Position numbers and translations under genes: made by a program
Assembly: GCA_014379305.1 (NCBI GenBank)
Contig: JACMMB010000272.1
Coordinates: forward strand, 1-24,213
Reading direction: 5' to 3'
From: Akkermansiaceae bacterium
GTDB lineage: Bacteria > Verrucomicrobiota > Verrucomicrobiia > Verrucomicrobiales > Akkermansiaceae
DNA length: 24,213 bases
Shown: positions 20,143 to 24,213 of the stretch, piece by piece
Layout of the letters: the number at the start of each line of letters is the position of its first letter
Numbering within the stretch: the first letter of the stretch is position 1
The notes under the pieces: generated by a model
The model's input: only the letters and a program-made list of their open reading frames with translations
Told to the model about the DNA's origin: nothing
Databases searched by the model: none

Positions 20143-22188
20143 GTGATAGGCAGTCCCTTGCTTTTACAAAATCTGTTGAAACTTGGCAGGCATATCGGCT
20201 TGGCAGGTCTTTCCATTGTAGTGATGTCAGATGGGCTGAATGCCCAGTCTTCGATGTCCAATCCCATCGGCAGGGTCGCGCGCTTGTTCAATCCGCGCTT
20301 GGTAAAGGTGGAGGAACGGGTCGAATTTTTGAATAACCAGCTGATGTCACTGGCGCTGCATCAGGAACAGAGTCTGAAAACAGGCATCGGCTGTCGCGGT
20401 GCGAGAATTTCTCCAGGCGGGCCGGACCCTAGCGTTGTAATTGATTTGGGCAAGGTGGTTCCGGTGGAAGCGCTTTATCTTGTGCCATTACAGGAAGAGT
20501 CCTCCGAGCGACGTGGGCTGTTTCCGAAGCGTTTCACGATCGAGTTTTCAATAGTTCCGGACTTTTCAAAGAAGCGGATTTTATATACTTCCGGAGACAA
20601 GTATTTTCCCGGAAGTGGCGGTAAGCCTGTGAAATTCATGGGGCAGGGAGCGCAGGCGCGTTATGTAAAACTTATTGTAAATCAGGGACAGATGCGCGGA
20701 GAGAGTGAGGTGTTCGGACTTTCGGAGTTTGTAGTAATCTCGGATGGCTTTCCTGTTTCCTTCGGCAGCAAGGTTTCCGCAGAAGGGCAATTGTGTGACA
20801 AGGATCTCTGGTATGCCGGGGCTATTACAGACGGACGCATGCCACTCGGTGTCTGGCAGGGAGGAAACTGGTCGGGCAAGGATGAGAAAAGCAATCTATA
20901 TAGCATTGCTTCACCGGACGAAGAGATCTCCTGGAGCATAAACTTCGGCAAGGATACCAAACTTGATATGGTAGTGCTTTTTCCATATGAAATCCGGGGA
21001 GTGCTGGAAGCTGGAATTTTGCCCGAGAAAATGGAATTCCAAGTTCGGGCGGAAGGAGAGGCCGATTTCAAAACAATAAGGCTATGGGAAAATCCGGTTG
21101 AGGGAACCAACCACGTTACTCCACTCCTTCTTCCCTTGAATGGAATAGTCGCATCGGAATTTCGCATCAAGGGCCTGAAAGCGAGAGTAGTCGGTAACGA
21201 ACAATTGTATGGTTTTTCAGAGATCGAAGTTTGGTCTGATCACAAGAATATTGCCAAGGATCACACGGTGAGTTGCAAAGCTTCCGATATGTCCACACCG
21301 GTGGCCACACTTACAAACGGCTATGCCAGCGAGCGGCAGATTATTCCAGTAGGATCATGGTTGAATCAGCTCCACGAACGCTGGAGAGTTGAACGCGAAA
21401 TCGAGGCGTTACAACCCATGCACACACAGATGGCGGCGGAAAGCGAGTTGAACGCCACCTGGGGTTCCGCAATGATGCTCGGTCTGACGTTTTTGATACC
21501 CGTTTTCGTTGTCGAGCGACGGCGACTTATTTCGAGCAAGCATATTGACCAGCTTCGCAAACGGATTGCGGCGGATCTTCATGACGATATTGGCAGCAAT
21601 CTCGGCAGCATCTCGCTCATTGCCAGGACGGCCCGCAAGGACTTGGTGAGATTGCATGGTCCGGATGAGATCGCCGAAGATCTGGATGAAGTGGAAAGTA
21701 TTGCAAGGGAGAGTTCGCTGGCAATGCGTGACATTGTTTGGCTGCTTGAACGGAAGCAGGATTCCATAGGCGATCTGGTCCATAGAATGCGGGAGACGGC
21801 GAGCCGGTTGTTGCGGGAAATGGACTACACCATTGAATGCGATTCTTCAAAAAGTGCCGCCAAGCTCTCCCTGGATGCCAAACGCCACCTGTTTCTTTTC
21901 TACAAGGAAGCCATTCACAACGTCCTCAAACATGCGAAGGCTAAGAAAGTTACGATCCGCCTATGGGATAAGGGCGACATGCTTGCGCTTCAGATCATAG
22001 ACGATGGAAAAGGCCTGCCGATGGTCATGGAAAATGATTTTGAGGTTCCTCATCTTGTACGCAAACTTGATGACCGTGCCCGTGTGCTGGATGGCAAACT
22101 CGAAGTGAAAACCGAAGCTTTCAAGGGCACAGAAATCTTGCTAACGGTCAAACATTCACTCTTAATAGCGATATCATCGTCAAAATGA
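20143..22188 (+). CDS. NarL-type sensor histidine kinase with discoidin-like extracytoplasmic region
   Basis: 681 residues from a GTG; no clear Shine-Dalgarno, and nearby TTG codons are alternatives. The N-terminus (8-35) looks like a signal peptide ending near LNA-Q. Residues ~75-198 and ~203-366 look like two beta-rich F5/8-type-C (discoidin-like) modules, which in other proteins bind sugars or surfaces. Each holds a segment of the type VVIDLGKVVPVEALYL or SINFGKDTKLDMVVLFP and ends in YVKLIV or FRIKGL, then a GLSEF or GFSEIEVWS strand. A membrane helix at 440-457 leads to a HisKA_3-type dimerisation helix with His480 (RIAADLHDDIGSNLGSISL) and an ATPase domain with the N-box Asn593 (KEAIHNVLKHA) and DDGKGLP (620-626). 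The usual G2 motif (GxGL.NM) is replaced by VPHLVRKLDDRA. It overlaps its response regulator by 4 nt (ATGA). Confidence 0.85.
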   Translation: MIGSPLLLQNLLKLGRHIGLAGLSIVVMSDGLNAQSSMSNPIGRVARLFNPRLVKVEERVEFLNNQLMSLALHQEQSLKTGIGCRGARISPGGPDPSVVIDLGKVVPVEALYLVPLQEESSERRGLFPKRFTIEFSIVPDFSKKRILYTSGDKYFPGSGGKPVKFMGQGAQARYVKLIVNQGQMRGESEVFGLSEFVVISDGFPVSFGSKVSAEGQLCDKDLWYAGAITDGRMPLGVWQGGNWSGKDEKSNLYSIASPDEEISWSINFGKDTKLDMVVLFPYEIRGVLEAGILPEKMEFQVRAEGEADFKTIRLWENPVEGTNHVTPLLLPLNGIVASEFRIKGLKARVVGNEQLYGFSEIEVWSDHKNIAKDHTVSCKASDMSTPVATLTNGYASERQIIPVGSWLNQLHERWRVEREIEALQPMHTQMAAESELNATWGSAMMLGLTFLIPVFVVERRRLISSKHIDQLRKRIAADLHDDIGSNLGSISLIARTARKDLVRLHGPDEIAEDLDEVESIARESSLAMRDIVWLLERKQDSIGDLVHRMRETASRLLREMDYTIECDSSKSAAKLSLDAKRHLFLFYKEAIHNVLKHAKAKKVTIRLWDKGDMLALQIIDDGKGLPMVMENDFEVPHLVRKLDDRARVLDGKLEVKTEAFKGTEILLTVKHSLLIAISSSK

Positions 22189-22838
22189 TTGCTAACAAAA
22201 CAGTTTCGAAGATATGGATACTTGAGGATCATCAGATATTTGCGAAACAGATTCGCCGATTGATAGATGCCGAAGAAGATCTCGAATGCCCTTATCACTT
22301 CGCAACGCCGGCTGAATTTTTTGACAAACTCAAATTCACCCAGGATCGGCCCGATGTCCTGCTTTTGGATCTTGGTTTGCCCCGGATGGATGGTTTGGAA
22401 GTCCTCGCGGAGGTCAAGAAAATGATCCCGGAACTGAAGGTGCTGATTCTCTCCGCCTTTGATGACCGGGAGAAAGTTTATCGCGCAATCTGTAACGGCG
22501 CTTCCGGCTACTTACTCAAGACTGCTGACCCGGATGAGATCCTGAATGGAATTCACGAAGTGATCCACGGGGCGGCGGCTCTCAGCAGCGCCATCGCGAC
22601 AATGATCCTGAATGGGTTTTCAAAACACGGACCCGTTGAGGAACTTGAGCCGCTTACCAATCGCGAGGAGGAAGTCCTCAAATTTCTGGTCAAAGGATTC
22701 ATCAAGAAAGAGATTGCCGATCAGCTCCTTATTTCCCAACACACGGTGGACATGCATCTGCGATCCATTTACCGGAAACTGCATGTTAGATCGCAGACCG
22801 AAGCCGTGTCCAAAGCACTCAGGCAGGGAATCGTATAA
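22185..22838 (+). CDS. NarL/FixJ-family response regulator
   Basis: 217 residues: an N-terminal receiver and a C-terminal LuxR-type helix-turn-helix. Receiver residues present are Glu14-Asp15 in ILEDH, the phospho-acceptor Asp62 in LLLDLGLPRMDG, Ser90 in LILSAF and Lys112 in YLLKTA, so normal phosphorylation is expected. The DNA-binding domain at about 155-215 shows LTNREEEVLKFLVKG, KKEIADQLLISQHTVDMHLRSIYRKLHV. The ATG overlaps the kinase stop codon (ATGA), so the pair is made together and this is its cognate regulator. Target promoters are unknown; its own divergent promoter region with the inverted repeat near 20016 is the obvious first candidate. Confidence 0.92.
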   Translation: MIANKTVSKIWILEDHQIFAKQIRRLIDAEEDLECPYHFATPAEFFDKLKFTQDRPDVLLLDLGLPRMDGLEVLAEVKKMIPELKVLILSAFDDREKVYRAICNGASGYLLKTADPDEILNGIHEVIHGAAALSSAIATMILNGFSKHGPVEELEPLTNREEEVLKFLVKGFIKKEIADQLLISQHTVDMHLRSIYRKLHVRSQTEAVSKALRQGIV

Positions 22839-22919
22839 CGTCTTGGCAGTCTTTCAAAACCGGAAGAGTGAATTGATTGAAACCGTTTTCATCATTGGCT
22901 TTAGGCGTTAGGATCAAAC

Positions 22920-24213
22920 ATGCATTGCATTTTCCGGATCTGGCTGATTCTCATTTCATCCTTAAATGCGGATAGTCTGTTGAATTTTTCATACGGAGTA
23001 CTGGAAGAATCCAGAGGCAACACGAGCAAGGCCGAAAATTGTTTTCTGCTTGCTTATAAGGAAAATCCCACCGCGCTGCCTTTGGTCAGAAAAGCAGCGG
23101 GAATCAGGTTATCAGACGGAGACCGGCAAGGCGCCGGGGAGATCTATCGGGATCTTACGAAAGCAAGGCCCGATGATTATTTCATATGGATTGAATATGG
23201 AGATTTTCTTGGCAACTCAGGTCGTGGGGATTCTGCCGCAGATAGTATACGGGAAACGGCATATGCCAAAGCCTTGGAATTGAAACCCGGCGACGAGATT
23301 CCGATCGAGCGTATGATTCGGTTTTCAAGGGAGCTCGGAGACGATGAACAAGCGAGAGACCTTCTGGAAAAACTGGAAGTCAACTCTCCTTCTGCTGTGA
23401 TGTATTATGTTTCAACGACAAAAAGTCTCTATGACAACCGCAATAAAGAGGCACAGGCTCGGATTAATAAGAAATTTTTAGAATTCATGCGCCAGCATCC
23501 GGAGTGGATAACTGTGGCCCGTGCGGCTAGCGAGCATTTCCGCCAGACAAATCAGACTGACTTGGCGATTGAAGTTCTGCGCAACCATGTGCTTGCGCAG
23601 CCATCGTCTTTGGATATGAAAATCCGCTTGGGCATCCTTTACTTTGCTGCGAAGCGTGATGTCGATGGCGTGCAGACCTTGAAGGAAGTGCTAGATATTC
23701 ATCCGCGCAAAGCGTTGGCGCACGAATCACTTGCCAAGTATTACCGTAAGCAGAGTCTCACGCACGAGGCTGGATTGCATGCAGCGGAACTACTTAAAAT
23801 CCGCGGAGGTAGCCCTGATGATTTTTTGGAATTGGCCAAAGAGCTGATGCAGGACCGGGACTACCGGGGGGCGCGCGTGTTATTGGAAAAGGGAGTTTAC
23901 ATGCACGAGGAGAATTTGTCCCTTAGAATGAAACTTGCCGTCGTTAGCTTTCGTGATCCAGAAACGAAGGCGGGAGCCGGGCGCCTATTCCGCGAAGCCG
24001 AGATGATGATTCCTCATGGTTCAGAGATTGAACCCGGCTTCCTGCTTGAATCGGCTCGCATGCTAATTGATCAGGGAAACACAAAGGACGCCGAGCAACA
24101 ACTTAAAGCCGCAATCCGAACTTTTCCAAAAACCTCTAAAACCGAAACTGCCGAAAGCATGCGATTGCTAGCCAAGATATGGATTAAGGAAGAGCGTAAT
24201 CAAGATGCTGCAC
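22920..24213 (+). CDS. Secreted tetratricopeptide-repeat protein, 3' end beyond the window
   Basis: The frame starts at an ATG with an AGGA about 7 nt upstream and stays open for 431 codons to the window end, so it is partial. A short signal peptide (MHCIFRIWLILISSLNA) is followed by repeated helix pairs of TPR type: LEESRGNTSKAENCFLLAYKENP, AKALELKPGDE, GIEV/AIEVLRNHVLAQPSSLDMKIRLGILYFAAKRDVDGVQTLKEVLDIHPRKALAHESLAKYYRKQ-like stretches, and AEQQLKAAIRTFPKTS near the end. TPR arrays hold protein partners; this one would act in the periplasm or outside. It lies 81 bp after the response regulator on the same strand and may belong to the same operon. Function unknown. Confidence 0.82.
   Translation, partial: MHCIFRIWLILISSLNADSLLNFSYGVLEESRGNTSKAENCFLLAYKENPTALPLVRKAAGIRLSDGDRQGAGEIYRDLTKARPDDYFIWIEYGDFLGNSGRGDSAADSIRETAYAKALELKPGDEIPIERMIRFSRELGDDEQARDLLEKLEVNSPSAVMYYVSTTKSLYDNRNKEAQARINKKFLEFMRQHPEWITVARAASEHFRQTNQTDLAIEVLRNHVLAQPSSLDMKIRLGILYFAAKRDVDGVQTLKEVLDIHPRKALAHESLAKYYRKQSLTHEAGLHAAELLKIRGGSPDDFLELAKELMQDRDYRGARVLLEKGVYMHEENLSLRMKLAVVSFRDPETKAGAGRLFREAEMMIPHGSEIEPGFLLESARMLIDQGNTKDAEQQLKAAIRTFPKTSKTETAESMRLLAKIWIKEERNQDAA

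Noticed and set aside
22839..22919. A terminator between the response regulator and the TPR gene
   Set aside because: AAAACCGG and CCGTTTT pair imperfectly around a long loop, with no T-run of terminator type; co-transcription stays possible.

Overview
The window is a chromosomal fragment from a Gram-negative bacterium, most likely a member of the Verrucomicrobiota. This is inferred from the combination seen: a Glu-type RpiB, a TonB-ExbB-ExbD operon trailing a small membrane coiled-coil protein, a membrane-anchored GH75 chitosanase-like protein, CusB with a C-terminal DUF3347-like region, and sparse Shine-Dalgarno sequences. No rRNA, tRNA, CRISPR array or intact mobile element was found.

Layout. 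(1) 28-1102, minus strand: a small single-pass membrane protein preceded by a gene broken by one in-frame amber codon; then about 430 bp without a gene. (2) 1535-2641, minus: a histidine phosphatase and rpiB, 3 nt apart. (3) 2765-6629, plus: housekeeping genes, namely methylthioadenosine phosphorylase, a strong hairpin terminator, ribonuclease D, a MetX-type homoserine acyltransferase and a small membrane protein. (4) 6656-19948, minus: a 13.3 kb run of eleven co-directional genes. Its upstream part is TonB, ExbB, ExbD, a coiled-coil membrane protein and a small exported Cys-rich protein. Its middle part is a complete copper/silver export set: CusC-like outer-membrane channel, CusB-like adaptor, CusA-like RND pump, a lipoprotein with a Cys-rich metal-binding domain and a CopA-type P1B ATPase. 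Last comes the GH75 protein. (5) 20143-24213, plus, divergent from the TonB operon: a NarL-type two-component pair whose kinase has a large discoidin-like extracytoplasmic sensor, then a secreted TPR protein cut by the window end.

How the genes may work together. CopA would move Cu(I)/Ag(I) from cytoplasm to periplasm; the lipoprotein and the heavy-metal-binding modules on CopA and CusB are candidates for handing metal on to CusCBA for export across the outer membrane. The exported Cys-rich protein between the TonB and Cus sections may buffer metal. TonB-ExbBD supplies proton-motive force to an outer-membrane transporter that is not in the window. The two-component pair shares a 194-bp intergenic region, containing a perfect 7-bp inverted repeat, with the TonB operon; regulation across it is plausible but unproven. 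No dedicated copper regulator is visible.

All family assignments rest on reading motifs by eye; no database search was run.
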